Shown here piece after piece: positions 1 through 8,891 of a stretch of DNA of 64,000 nt. Position numbers and translations under genes: made by a program. The notes beneath the pieces were generated by a model, which was not told the origin of the DNA, did not search any database, and worked only from the letters and a program-made list of their open reading frames with translations. How positions within the stretch are numbered: position 1 is the first letter of the stretch; every line of letters begins with the position of its first letter. The DNA is from a methanotrophic endosymbiont of Bathymodiolus puteoserpentis (Logatchev) (GTDB lineage Bacteria > Pseudomonadota > Gammaproteobacteria > Methylococcales > Methylomonadaceae), in NCBI RefSeq assembly GCF_900128525.1, contig NZ_FQTQ01000059.1, positions 1-64,000 of the forward strand, in the 5' to 3' direction.

Positions 1-54
1 TTCTCGCATCTGCGCTTCAATTTCTTTTGAGTAAGGTTTTATCTTGGGTCGATT
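1..54 (-). CDS. Start of a coding region cut by the left edge, possibly a transposase
   Basis: Read on the minus strand, this edge holds 18 open codons directly after an in-frame TAA. They encode NRPKIKPYSKEIEAQMRE. The only in-frame ATG is the third codon from the edge, so the start is unclear. The KPYSKEIEAQMRE stretch resembles, from memory, the beginning of an ISAzo13-type transposase; that is a weak recognition from very little sequence. The position fits a mobile element inserted in flhA, whose reading frame stops about 70 bases upstream. It could equally be an unrelated gene. Confidence 0.25.
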
Positions 55-120
55 TTAAATAAAGTTTATGAGTTGCATCATTATAATTCTTAAATTGAAC
101 TTGCCTAAATTAATTTGTGC

Positions 121-1122
121 TCATTCCTTAGCTTGCTGAGAAATCCAATAAGCAATACCAGCCAAACCTGAAGCAACGATAAGAAATACTAAATTAGGCA
201 TGCCAGGGATAACCCCCAAAATCACCATCACTCCTGCGGTAATATTCAAAGCTTTAGGGTTAGCAAATAACTGCATCGAAATCTGCGAACCAACGGTCTG
301 ATCACTACCACGCACACGACTGACCACCATAGCTGCTGCTGTAGATAAAAGTAAGGAAGGAATTTGCGCAACTAGCCCGTCGCCAATCGTCAACAGCACA
401 TAGACCCTACCCGCCTCAGCAAAACTCATGTCATGCTGACCCACCCCAATAATCAGACCACCAATAATATTAACCGCTAAAATAATCATCCCTGCAATCG
501 CATCACCCCGAACAAACTTACTAGCACCATCCATTGAGCCATAAAAGTCTGATTCCGCCGCCACCTCAGCACGCCTATCACGTGCCTCATCTTGGCTAAT
601 AATTCCCGCATTCAAGTCAGCATCAATTGCCATTTGCTTACCCGGCATGGCATCCAAGGTAAACCTTGCCCCTACCTCAGCAATACGTCCCGCACCTTTA
701 GTAACAACGACAAAATTAATCACCATTAAAATACCAAAAACAACGAGTCCAACAGCAAAATTTCCCCCAATAACAAACTCACCAAAGGCCTCAATGACTT
801 TACCTGCCGCATCTCCGCCGTTATGCCCTTCAAGTAAAACAATTCGTGTCGAAGCAACATTTAAAGCCAAACGAAACAAAGTTGCAATCAAGATAACACT
901 AGGAAAAGCAGCAAATTCCAAAGGCTTAGTGGTGTAAACCACAACGAGTAAGATAATAAGAGAAAACGCAATATTAAAAGTGAAAAATAAATCAAGCGCA
1001 AAAGCTGGTAAAGGAATAATAATTAATGCGAGCATCATAATAATGACCGCAGGAGCACCCAGCCTAGCTCCAGCAACAAAACCTAATATTTTTTTAAATT
1101 GAGTAAAATCCATACTCGTCAA
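121..1122 (-). pseudogene. flhA: FlhA flagellar export gate protein, membrane half only
   Basis: FlhA is the large export-gate subunit of the flagellar type III secretion apparatus in the inner membrane. Only 333 residues are open, against about 690-700 in intact family members. What remains is the multi-pass membrane domain with the FHIPEP signature region, including VTKGAGRIAEVGARF and MPGKQMAIDADLNAG at about residues 140-170. The frame ends in TGA just after the last membrane helix, where the cytoplasmic linker and C-terminal domain should begin. No matching C-terminal sequence is seen in the 120 bases to the edge. No flhB, flhF or other flagellar gene adjoins it. The protein cannot dock chaperone-substrate complexes without its cytoplasmic domain, so loss of function is inferred. 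The identity is secure; the cause of truncation is not visible. Confidence 0.85.
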
Positions 1123-1193
1123 TCTACCTCAGCTAAACCTGCTTTAAGAAAATTCCCTCGCCTTAATAAAAGCCCAAAAAATTAAGGGTATGT

Positions 1194-1228
1194 AATACTG
1201 TTAGTCCTCATAAGGACTGGCAGTACTT
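1194..1228. repeat. Small inverted repeat, copy 1 of an 'agtactg-agtcct' hairpin family
   Basis: The arms aatactgttagtcct and aggactggcagtactt pair across a short loop. A related hairpin with nearly the same arms lies at 8053-8086. It sits in the 265-base gap upstream of the flhA remnant and has no T-tract, so it is more likely a dispersed repeat than a terminator. Confidence 0.5.
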
Positions 1229-1387
1229 GCGGATATTATTAAATGTTGCTTCCTTAACTCATATAGGGGTTAAGAGTTAACACGAAATCACTCCAGCAGA
1301 AAAACTGAGTACACTAGCCTTCATCCTACTTTATAGAAAGCTAACCTTATTTCTGCAGCCACTACAAAAAATAATGCTCCCTAACCC

Positions 1388-3046
1388 CTATTTACGCGTC
1401 TGCGTACGCCAAAGCCTAACAATTTCATCGATATCAAGATCGTCAGGTCCTTCCCGCCAGCTGGTAAAATAATCCACATCATTACTTTTAGGTTCAGGGT
1501 TAGGTTTGTAAATTTGCACTCGCGTAGGCATAGGTGCGGCCTCTCCTAAAACTAACGCTTCCCCCCGCCCTAAAGATGCCAAAATATCCGTCAAATCTCC
1601 TTCAGCCTCAGGCACTAAACCCTTAATATAAGCTTGGTCATCAGGGTTCGTTGTACGCAAACAAATAAATGAACTACATTGTGAAAGCATCGTTTCCGAT
1701 AATTCCGTCGGTCGCTGACTAACAACACCGATAGATACCCCGTATTTACGGCCTTCCTTGGCAATGCGCTCCATCATACGTTTAGTACCTTCATATTGAC
1801 CATGCTTTTCTCGCGGAATATAGGCATGTGCCTCTTCACAAATTAAAGTTATCGGAAATTCGCGCCGTCTAGGGTTCCAATAATTAAATTCATAAGCCAA
1901 ACGTCCTACTTGTGCCGATACAGCAGGTCTAACATCGGTAGGAATGGAACTTAAATCAATCACTGTGACATTGGCCTTATGCGTACCTAAGCCAACAAAT
2001 TCACGCAATAAATCCGCCATAGTTTCTGATTTATTACGCTTTTTAGGTTTAAGTAAAAAATCATAACGCACATCATTGAAGCGGCTTTGCATGCGCACTA
2101 AAAACTCATCAAACTGACCAAACAATGCGCCTTCTACCTTACCAAAATCTTTCCGCTCTTCATTGGCATTTTTAAACTGCCGATACAGTTCTACCAAAGA
2201 AAAATAAATCGGCGTATCTACGGAAACAACACCTAAGCCTAATTGTTTAGCTGACTCACGTTTTAATTGCTGTAGCACTTCACGCATAAAAGCCATTTGA
2301 ATAGAAGCGCCCTTATCTGAACGATCAATAAACAAATCAACTAGCTCAGCATAAGTCATCATCCAATAAGGCATTTCTAACTTAGTTGCTTCGACATAAT
2401 TAACGGCTTCGGAAGGAAAAGCAGATTGAATATTCCCTGTATCATCTTGCCAGCAATATTCGCCATGCAAATCCAGCAAAATCATATTGCTTTTCGGCAT
2501 AGCTTTAATTGTCTGTTGAATTAAACTGGTAACAGCCCAAGATTTACCCGAACCTGACTGCCCGATAATGGCAAAGTGGCGACCAAACAAAGCACGAGGA
2601 TCTAAACTTAGATGATAATCTTTGTGCGCTGATAACTGACCAATAAAAAAACCATATTCACGAAATTGAGAAAAAATCGCATTAATTTCAGCAAGACCAA
2701 TAGCATAAACTTTAGCGCCTGGCGTTGGGTAGTGGCGCACACCACGAATAAAAGTCTTATCTTCTTTTAACTCACCCACAGGGATTAAAGAAAAAAATCG
2801 ATCCGATAAGCGCTCTCCCTGCTCAAACCGATCTTCTTGCCACATTTTGAAGATTAGCGCGAGAACTGCAACACTCGCCTGGCGTATAACAACATAAGAG
2901 CCAATACTAGCCGCCAACATTTGCTCATTACCAATAGTCAGCAAAGGTGTATCCGTTGCGTATGCCTCAATAACACGCGCCTGCATACCGTCGCCTCTTA
3001 CTTCTGTAAGCGTAGCAATTAAAATACTGGATTGTTGTTCGGCCAT
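1388..3046 (-). CDS. HerA-type hexameric ATPase/helicase
   Basis: This 552-residue protein belongs to the HerA/FtsK-like P-loop ATPases (DUF87, COG0433), which form hexamers that translocate or resect DNA, usually with a nuclease partner such as NurA. An N-terminal beta-barrel-like region (about 1-100, HAS-barrel type) precedes the ATPase core. The Walker A motif GQSGSGKS is near residue 165, an ILLDLHGEY strand lies around 195, and the Walker B/catalytic pair ICEEAH is near 405. An SQRPTELSETMLSQC segment with a following arginine-rich stretch matches the sensor region. No NurA homologue lies next to it; the downstream neighbour is an AAA/PD-(D/E)XK protein 74 bases away in the same direction. 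The role could be repair or phage defence; the sequence alone does not decide. Confidence 0.75.
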   Translation of the reverse strand: MAEQQSSILIATLTEVRGDGMQARVIEAYATDTPLLTIGNEQMLAASIGSYVVIRQASVAVLALIFKMWQEDRFEQGERLSDRFFSLIPVGELKEDKTFIRGVRHYPTPGAKVYAIGLAEINAIFSQFREYGFFIGQLSAHKDYHLSLDPRALFGRHFAIIGQSGSGKSWAVTSLIQQTIKAMPKSNMILLDLHGEYCWQDDTGNIQSAFPSEAVNYVEATKLEMPYWMMTYAELVDLFIDRSDKGASIQMAFMREVLQQLKRESAKQLGLGVVSVDTPIYFSLVELYRQFKNANEERKDFGKVEGALFGQFDEFLVRMQSRFNDVRYDFLLKPKKRNKSETMADLLREFVGLGTHKANVTVIDLSSIPTDVRPAVSAQVGRLAYEFNYWNPRRREFPITLICEEAHAYIPREKHGQYEGTKRMMERIAKEGRKYGVSIGVVSQRPTELSETMLSQCSSFICLRTTNPDDQAYIKGLVPEAEGDLTDILASLGRGEALVLGEAAPMPTRVQIYKPNPEPKSNDVDYFTSWREGPDDLDIDEIVRLWRTQTRK

Positions 3047-3120
3047 ACCTAACTCCGTATATTCTATATATAGGGAGTTAGCTTAGCTCAGTTTACGGGA
3101 TTCGTTAAGCTTTTTAAGTA

Positions 3121-4662
3121 CTAAACGGCTTGCCATTCAAAATCGCTAATATTTTTTTCTACAGAAGAAAAATTGATACCCAGCAGATAAATTGTTTTAC
3201 CTTGATTTAGGTATTTTTCTTGGTAATTTTTTGCTTTAATTTGTGCTAGCGCTTTTTCTGCTTGATCAACTTTAAATTCAATAATAAAAATTTTATCGGG
3301 AAAGTGCAATGTTAAATCAATGCGGCCTTTACTAGTAACATCTTCAGCTACCATCGGTAAACCTAATGATGCTAAATAGGTATAAACTACGGAGGCGTAA
3401 TACCCCTCATAATTAGCAATGATTTTATTAGCATAATTATTATAAGGAATACTAGCAAACAAGGCACTAAGAGCGCTTTTCAAATCATCAAATTTAGCAT
3501 CCACTAAACTCTGATAAAGCACCTGTTGATTAACCCTAAGTTGTGGACCTTGATGGGTTAAATATTCAATAAACAAGGTATTTAAAGATTGCTGGACTTC
3601 TTTATTTGGTACTTTAAGCCGATACTGCATGCCATTGAAACCCTCCCACTTATCGGCAAAGGTTAGATAACCCGTCTGCCAAAGTAAGGCAACCAAATCG
3701 ATTTTATCGACATCAAAAGTATCCAAGACAATATCATCAGCAACAAAATTTTGTACATCAGGCAAATAATAATTTTGCTCTTTTAACTTATCAATTAGAA
3801 AGCTTGGGTTCCCCGTCCCCCACCAATAATTTTTATATTCTTTGTTATTAGCAATGAACAATAAAATATCGAAGGGGTTATAAATGGGGTCAGCAAAATA
3901 ATTGTAGCCGTTATACCACTGCTGTAACTTATCCATATCCACACCCTGCAAGTGCTCAGCAAAGGTCTCTGCTACCTGCGCATGAGTGTAGCCGCAAAGC
4001 GTGCCATAATTCTGGTTAATAGAAATATCTTGTAAATTATTTAAGCCGCTGAATAAATTCATTTTGGCAAATTTGGACACGCCAGTAATCATGACAAACT
4101 TAATGCATTCGTCTAAGTCTTTGATAGTGGAATAAAAACCTTTTAAAATATCACGGTTAAAGCGAGCTAGATCAGGCTCAGTAATATGGTCTAAGATAGG
4201 CTTATCGTACTCATCAATTAAGATAACGACTTTTTCTTGGTACTGCTGAGAAGATTGCTTAATGAGATTAATAAAGCTCGAACGCATTGATAAACTAGCA
4301 TCATAATGCAAATTTAGTTTTCCATAATTTGCTTTTAAGTTCTCAAAAATAGCATCATCAAGTAAAGCTTTAGTATTAAATTGACCACTCCCAAAACTAA
4401 TTCGAATGACAGGATAACTTTTCTGCCAGTCCCATTTATCCTCAATATACAAACCCGAAAATAAGGCTTTATTAGCAGAAAATAACTCAGCTAAAGTGCT
4501 TAATAAAACACTTTTCCCAAAGCGCCGTGGACGACTTAGAAAATAATAGCTACCGCTATTGACTAACTCGCTAATAACATTTGTTTTATCAATATAAACA
4601 TAATTTTCTTCAGGATCGCGTATTTTGGCGAATGTTTGAATACCAATGGGAAGCTTTTTCAT
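3121..4662 (-). CDS. AAA-ATPase-like / PD-(D/E)XK nuclease fusion (DUF1703 type)
   Basis: The 513-residue protein has the typical start of the family (LPIGIQTFAKIRD...YVYIDKT). A P-loop variant RPRRFGKS lies near residue 45 and a Walker B strand VVILIDEYDKPI near 150. The C-terminal part carries a PD-(D/E)XK nuclease signature: D in GRIDLTLHF (about 447) and E-x-K in IIEFKVD (about 460). Such proteins are widespread, often in many paralogous copies, and are associated with accessory or mobile DNA; their biological role is unknown. The gene follows the HerA-like gene's strand but is separated from it, and a MITE lies in its upstream region. Length agrees with the family, so it looks intact. 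Confidence 0.8.
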   Translation of the reverse strand: MKKLPIGIQTFAKIRDPEENYVYIDKTNVISELVNSGSYYFLSRPRRFGKSVLLSTLAELFSANKALFSGLYIEDKWDWQKSYPVIRISFGSGQFNTKALLDDAIFENLKANYGKLNLHYDASLSMRSSFINLIKQSSQQYQEKVVILIDEYDKPILDHITEPDLARFNRDILKGFYSTIKDLDECIKFVMITGVSKFAKMNLFSGLNNLQDISINQNYGTLCGYTHAQVAETFAEHLQGVDMDKLQQWYNGYNYFADPIYNPFDILLFIANNKEYKNYWWGTGNPSFLIDKLKEQNYYLPDVQNFVADDIVLDTFDVDKIDLVALLWQTGYLTFADKWEGFNGMQYRLKVPNKEVQQSLNTLFIEYLTHQGPQLRVNQQVLYQSLVDAKFDDLKSALSALFASIPYNNYANKIIANYEGYYASVVYTYLASLGLPMVAEDVTSKGRIDLTLHFPDKIFIIEFKVDQAEKALAQIKAKNYQEKYLNQGKTIYLLGINFSSVEKNISDFEWQAV

Positions 4663-4721
4663 AGTTTAATCAACTTGCCTTAATATTTGCAGCGAGTATA
4701 TATTTATTTAGAATATCGCCT

Positions 4722-4866
4722 AGCTAAGGAGTCACTGTCATTAAGTTAAGAGCAATAGAATATGGGGCGCAGTGCTTTAGCCTGCTATTTTCAGCTATGA
4801 AAGCAGGCTAAAGCACTGCGCCCCAATGAACTAATTCCTTAACTTAATGGCAGTGAGCTAAGGAGT
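4722..4866. mobile_element. MITE-like palindromic element with 11-bp flanking direct repeats (IS4-type ends)
   Basis: The 123-base element spans 4733-4855. Its ends are inverted repeats: cactgtcattaagttaag on the left and the complement of cactgccattaagttaag on the right, 17 of 18 identical. The 11-base sequence agctaaggagt occurs directly on both sides (4722-4732 and 4856-4866), as expected of a target duplication. Inside is a perfect 24-base inverted repeat (4763-4786 with 4802-4825) around a 15-base loop. There is no room for a transposase. An 11-base duplication fits the IS4 family (10-13), so a non-autonomous IS4 derivative is inferred. Confidence 0.8.
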
Positions 4867-4926
4867 GCATATTCAATAAGCTCCGAAACTTTAGGTGTAA
4901 CTGTTCACAGACCCTCATAAAAATAT

Positions 4927-5000
4927 CGTCATTCCCGAAGTGTTTAATCGGGAATCTATTTGTTGATATAGATTCCTGCTAAAAGCATGCAGGAATGACG
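4927..5000. repeat. Nested inverted repeat of the 'cgtcattccc' type
   Basis: The outer arms are cgtcattccc (4927-4936) and aggaatgacg (4991-5000). Inner arms gggaatctat and atagattcct pair as well, giving a cruciform-like unit of 74 bases. Repeats of this type are commonly scattered between genes in proteobacteria. It lies between the MITE and feoC and could affect the 3' end of the feo transcript. Confidence 0.55.
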
Positions 5001-5056
5001 GGGTATTTTAATATTTTTTAGGGGGGAACCTTTCGGATATTATTGAATTCTGATTC

Positions 5057-5284
5057 CTAAGTGTTATCCAACCACTCATAAATCTCCGTCATGGCTGGAT
5101 CACACTTACAGCAGCTCGTACCACAGCTTGCCCCCATATCGATACGTTTCACTTTACCTTTACTGACCCATTTGCTTAACATGCCGCGCAAAGCGTCAGC
5201 ATTGGTATCAAAATGGTTCGCCATGTCCAATAATGACAAGCGATGTTGCTGTTTTAGGTAATCTCGTAATTCCGATAAAATCAT
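5057..5284 (-). CDS. feoC: FeoC-like regulator of ferrous iron transport
   Basis: This 75-residue protein has an N-terminal winged-helix region (ILSELRDYLKQQHRLSLLDMA...) followed by a cysteine cluster, CGTSCCKC, at about residues 54-61. FeoC proteins carry such cysteines, which can bind an iron-sulfur cluster, and protect or modulate FeoB. The start codon overlaps the end of feoB by four bases (ATGA), so translation is probably coupled. The downstream end faces repeats rather than another gene, so feoC closes the operon. Confidence 0.85.
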   Translation of the reverse strand: MILSELRDYLKQQHRLSLLDMANHFDTNADALRGMLSKWVSKGKVKRIDMGASCGTSCCKCDPAMTEIYEWLDNT

Positions 5285-7593
5285 ACAAGCTCCTTTTTTA
5301 GCTGCACCCTAGCGGTTAGCCAGAAAGAAAAAATAACGGCGGCAAAAACACTTAATAAACCAACAACCCAAAAAACTGATGATTCTTTATGTTGATTAAA
5401 AGTCGCTAATTGATAAAAAATTGTTGCCGTCATATAAGCAATTCCGGTCGTCCATGCAACAACAAATATCGCCCACTTAGTCCCCGTTTCTCGTTGAATG
5501 GCCGCTGTTGCCGCAACACAAGGCGCATATAACAAAATAAATAATAAATAGGCAAAAGCGCCCGCCTTGCCATCAAAACGCGCTTGCATTTCACCAAACG
5601 TTCCTCGACTAACATCTTGTGCATCAGCCGCTGACTGACTGTTACTGACATCACCAATATTCAGTCCTAAAGGATCTAAGACATTATCCGCTACGGCCAA
5701 TAAATTTTCCGGAATAGTCATCACGGCGCCCAATAACCTTTGCTGCAAATTAAACACCTCAGGTTCTTGCTCCACACCTTCTAATGCAAGTTGTGTATAT
5801 AAGGCATCTAAAGTTCCAACGACTGCCTCTTTTGCTAGAATACCAGTAAAAATCCCTACCGTTGCCGGCCAGTTTTCTTCACGTATCCCCATAGGTTTGA
5901 ACACAGGAACTAAAGTACGACCGATTTCACTTAATACTGATTTTTGCGTATTTTCCTTACCAAAACTCCCATCAATGCCTAGAGAATTTAAAAAATTCAG
6001 CACTAATACCATAGGTATAATAACCTTACCGGCATTCAATAAGAAAGTTTGTAAACGATCCCAAGTGCGAATGGCAATACTTTGTATGGTAGGCAAATGA
6101 TAGTTAGGTAACTCCATAATAAATGGCATAGAGTCACCCTTAAATAAGGTATGGCGCATAATTAGGCCGGTCATAATAGCCACAGCAATACCAAGCACAT
6201 ATAAGAAAAACACAAGATTCTGCCCGCCCACTGGGAAAAATGCTGCGGCAAATAAAGCATAAACAGGCAAACGAGCGCCACAAGACATAAATGGATTCAT
6301 AATATTAGTTAATATCCTGTCACGCCTGCTTTCCAACGTCCGCGTTGCCATAATGGCTGGCACATTACAGCCAAAGCCAACAATCATCGGCACAAAAGAC
6401 TTACCCGGCAAACCAATCATGCGCATAAAACGATCAACCACAAATGCCGCACGCGCCATATAGCCGGAATCTTCTAATAGCGATAAAACTAGAAATAAAA
6501 AGCCGATAATCGGAATAAAGGTAGCCACGACCTGTACGCCACCACCAGCACCACTCGCTAACAAAACCACTAACCATTCTGGTAATGACATGGAAGTTAA
6601 AACGATACTGAAACCATCAACAAAAATTGCACCCACAGCTTGATCAAAAAAATCAACAAAAGCACTACCAATATTAATAGTAATCATAAACATCAAGTAC
6701 ATAACCAAGAGAAAAATTGGAATACCTAAATAGCGATTTAACACCCAATTATCGATTTTATTCGTCATATCTCGGCTAACTTCATGCTTTTTATTGACAC
6801 AAAGATGGCTAATTTTATTAACCAAACCATAGCGCGCATCAGCAGCTAAAATATCGACTTCATCATCACTCGCTTGTTCAATAACCTGCTCTAATTCTTC
6901 AGCACGCTGAACTAATTCAGCCCCCGCAATTTTTCGCGCTAAAGTATCTCTTTCTAATAAACGAATCGCTAACCAACGTAAATCACATTGATACTCAAGC
7001 GATTTCTGCTCTAAAGCAACTGATAAATCAGTAATCGCTTGCTCAATTGCCGGATGATATTCAATATCTAAATGTGGAACAGGACTCTCTAATACTGCTT
7101 GATTAATCAGTGTTTTTAATTCATTTATCCCCTGTCGTGTCGATGCCGAGATAGCGACAACTGGGCACCCCAATAAATGTGATAACTGCTGCTGATCAAT
7201 TTGTAAGCCACGTTGCGCGACAACATCTATCATATTGAGTACAACAATCATCGGCACCCGCATTTCAATTAACTGCGAAGTTAGATATAAATTACGCTCA
7301 ATATTAGATGCATCCAGAATATTAATAATGAGATCACATTCTTTTGCAGCCACATAATCCCTTGCAACTTGCTCATCTAAAGAAATTTCATTATCCGCTT
7401 CTAAAGAATAAGTGCCGGGCAAATCAACCACCTCAACTTGCTTGCCTGCATGTGTATATTCACCTGTTTTCTTTTCGACCGTAACCCCCGGCCAATTTCC
7501 AACATGCTGCCGTGCTCCCGTTAAAGCATTAAATAAAGTTGTCTTGCCACAGTTAGGATTACCGACAACTGCAATAGTATAATTAGCCCGCAT
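5281..7593 (-). CDS. feoB: Ferrous iron transporter FeoB
   Basis: FeoB is the inner-membrane Fe(II) transporter with a cytosolic GTPase domain. The 770 residues match the normal length. G1 is GNPNCGKTT (about 11-19), G3 is DLPGTYS (about 57) and G4 is NMID (about 120). A helical spacer (FeoI) follows to about 270, and then the membrane domain with two gate-like repeats, including GCNVPAIMATRT near 410 and PCVAATAAIQRETG near 710. The start overlaps the feoA stop by one base and the stop overlaps feoC. No truncation or odd residue is apparent. Iron limitation control through Fur is likely, given the Fur-like box upstream of feoA. Confidence 0.97.
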   Translation of the reverse strand: MRANYTIAVVGNPNCGKTTLFNALTGARQHVGNWPGVTVEKKTGEYTHAGKQVEVVDLPGTYSLEADNEISLDEQVARDYVAAKECDLIINILDASNIERNLYLTSQLIEMRVPMIVVLNMIDVVAQRGLQIDQQQLSHLLGCPVVAISASTRQGINELKTLINQAVLESPVPHLDIEYHPAIEQAITDLSVALEQKSLEYQCDLRWLAIRLLERDTLARKIAGAELVQRAEELEQVIEQASDDEVDILAADARYGLVNKISHLCVNKKHEVSRDMTNKIDNWVLNRYLGIPIFLLVMYLMFMITINIGSAFVDFFDQAVGAIFVDGFSIVLTSMSLPEWLVVLLASGAGGGVQVVATFIPIIGFLFLVLSLLEDSGYMARAAFVVDRFMRMIGLPGKSFVPMIVGFGCNVPAIMATRTLESRRDRILTNIMNPFMSCGARLPVYALFAAAFFPVGGQNLVFFLYVLGIAVAIMTGLIMRHTLFKGDSMPFIMELPNYHLPTIQSIAIRTWDRLQTFLLNAGKVIIPMVLVLNFLNSLGIDGSFGKENTQKSVLSEIGRTLVPVFKPMGIREENWPATVGIFTGILAKEAVVGTLDALYTQLALEGVEQEPEVFNLQQRLLGAVMTIPENLLAVADNVLDPLGLNIGDVSNSQSAADAQDVSRGTFGEMQARFDGKAGAFAYLLFILLYAPCVAATAAIQRETGTKWAIFVVAWTTGIAYMTATIFYQLATFNQHKESSVFWVVGLLSVFAAVIFSFWLTARVQLKKELV

Positions 7594-7835
7594 TAAACTT
7601 TCTCTATACTTAATATATCGGCTTCATCTTTACGTAAAGTCAAAGAAAAGCCTCTTAAAGTAATTTCTACAGGATCTCCTAAAGGTGCAAAACGCACAAT
7701 AGAAAACTCCGTGCCTGGTGTTAGTCCCATCGCTAAAAGACGCTTTCGATACGCCCTTCCTTGCTTGTTAAATCCCGTAACACGGCCTTTGTCACCAATA
7801 GCTAAATCTTTTAAACCTTGTATTCTCATATCCAT
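7593..7835 (-). CDS. feoA: Ferrous iron transport accessory protein FeoA
   Basis: FeoA is a small SH3-like cytosolic protein required for FeoB function. The 80-residue sequence has the family pattern: GRVTGFNKQGRAYRKRLLAMGLTPG near the start, then a beta-rich stretch with DPVEITLRGFSLTLRKDEAD. It is the first gene of feoABC on the minus strand, with its TAA sharing an A with the feoB ATG. A Fur-like box lies about 36 bases upstream of the start. Confidence 0.93.
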   Translation of the reverse strand: MDMRIQGLKDLAIGDKGRVTGFNKQGRAYRKRLLAMGLTPGTEFSIVRFAPLGDPVEITLRGFSLTLRKDEADILSIEKV

Positions 7836-7870
7836 TTATCTACCTCTAAAGATCAATATCCATCTAATTA

Positions 7871-7890
7871 ATAATAATTCTCATTAGTAT
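7871..7890 (-). promoter_or_regulatory. Fur box-like operator upstream of feoABC
   Basis: On the minus strand this reads atactaatgagaattattat. It matches the 19-base GATAATGATAATCATTATC Fur consensus at about 14 positions and lies just upstream of the feoA start. Ferrous iron operons are normally Fur-repressed, so an iron-responsive operator is inferred. Confidence 0.6.
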
Positions 7891-8052
7891 GTGTAAATAT
7901 AGCATATTCCCCAAAAAAAACATCTTTATTTTCGCCAATATTAAAATAAGCAATAATGGTCGACATAAAAGTTTCGTAAGGCAGGCTTTAGCCAACAGCC
8001 GCCCCGCAACATATCCCCCAGTAATACATAAACCTGCAATTTTAGATTATGC

Positions 8053-8086
8053 AGTACTGCCAGCTCCCAGAGGACTGACAGTGCTT
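8053..8086. repeat. Small inverted repeat, copy 2 of the 'agtactg-agtcct' hairpin family
   Basis: The left arm agtactgccag pairs with ctgacagtgctt. The arms match those of the hairpin at 1194-1228. It lies in the 366-base divergent gap between feoA and aat, which otherwise holds the Fur-like box and AT-rich promoter sequence; I see no gene there. Confidence 0.45.
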
Positions 8087-8201
8087 TCAGGTGTGTAACC
8101 TCTCTAGCAGACTACAGCTCACTCTACCCCTTGCGTTTTTTTGCCGAACATTTACATATTCCATTACAATAATAACAATACTAAATCTATATCTTTAACT
8201 T

Positions 8202-8891
8202 ATGCTAACACTTCTTGACCCCGACCGAGCAAACCAAACCTTTCCTCCTATATCAAAGGCCTTAAACGACCCAAATGGGCTGCTCGCCGTCGGTGGTTGC
8301 TTGTCAACACAGCGCATTATTAATGCATACCGACAAGGTATTTTTCCTTGGTACAGTGATGAAGATCCGATTTTATGGTGGTCCCCCAACCCTCGCTTAG
8401 TCATCTTTCCAGGTCAATTACATATATCAAAAAGCCTAAAAAAAACACAGCGCAAGCAAATATTCCAACTTAGCTTTGATACCGCCTTTGTAGATGTTAT
8501 AAAAGCTTGTGCCATGCCTAGAAACCAAGAACCAGCTACTTGGCTGCTTCCAGAAATGCAAGAAGCTTATATTAGATTACATAAAGAAGGTCATGCGCAT
8601 TCTCTGGAGGCTTGGTTTCAAGGTGAGCTAGTCGGCGGCTTATATGGCATTGCCATAGGCCAAGTTTTTTTCGGGGAATCCATGTTCCATACCAAAACCG
8701 ATGCTTCAAAAATTGCCTTTGTTGCACTGGTACAATTATTAACTAAATGGGGCTACCAATTGATTGACTGTCAAGTGCATACCAAACATTTAACAAGTCT
8801 TGGTGCACAAGAAATACCACGCGCTGACTTTGCTGCATTATTAAACCGCTATCATCACTGCAAACCTCATGCTAACGCCTGGCAAAAATGA
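8202..8891 (+). CDS. aat: Leucyl/phenylalanyl-tRNA--protein transferase
   Basis: Aat transfers Leu or Phe from aminoacyl-tRNA to the N-terminus of proteins that begin with Arg or Lys, marking them for ClpS/ClpAP degradation. The 229-residue sequence shows the family hallmarks: FPPISKALNDPNGLLAVGG near the start, YRQGIFPWYS, WWSPNPRLV at about residue 63, and FFGESMFH near 155. The length is typical. It overlaps the next gene, bpt, by four bases, so the two N-end-rule enzymes are co-translated. The region on the other side of the start holds the feo promoter. Confidence 0.95.
   Translation: MLTLLDPDRANQTFPPISKALNDPNGLLAVGGCLSTQRIINAYRQGIFPWYSDEDPILWWSPNPRLVIFPGQLHISKSLKKTQRKQIFQLSFDTAFVDVIKACAMPRNQEPATWLLPEMQEAYIRLHKEGHAHSLEAWFQGELVGGLYGIAIGQVFFGESMFHTKTDASKIAFVALVQLLTKWGYQLIDCQVHTKHLTSLGAQEIPRADFAALLNRYHHCKPHANAWQK

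Noticed and set aside
7889-8098. Open frame of 69 codons on the plus strand between feoA and aat
   Set aside because: No ribosome binding site, low-complexity composition, and it overlaps the Fur-like box and a repeat hairpin.
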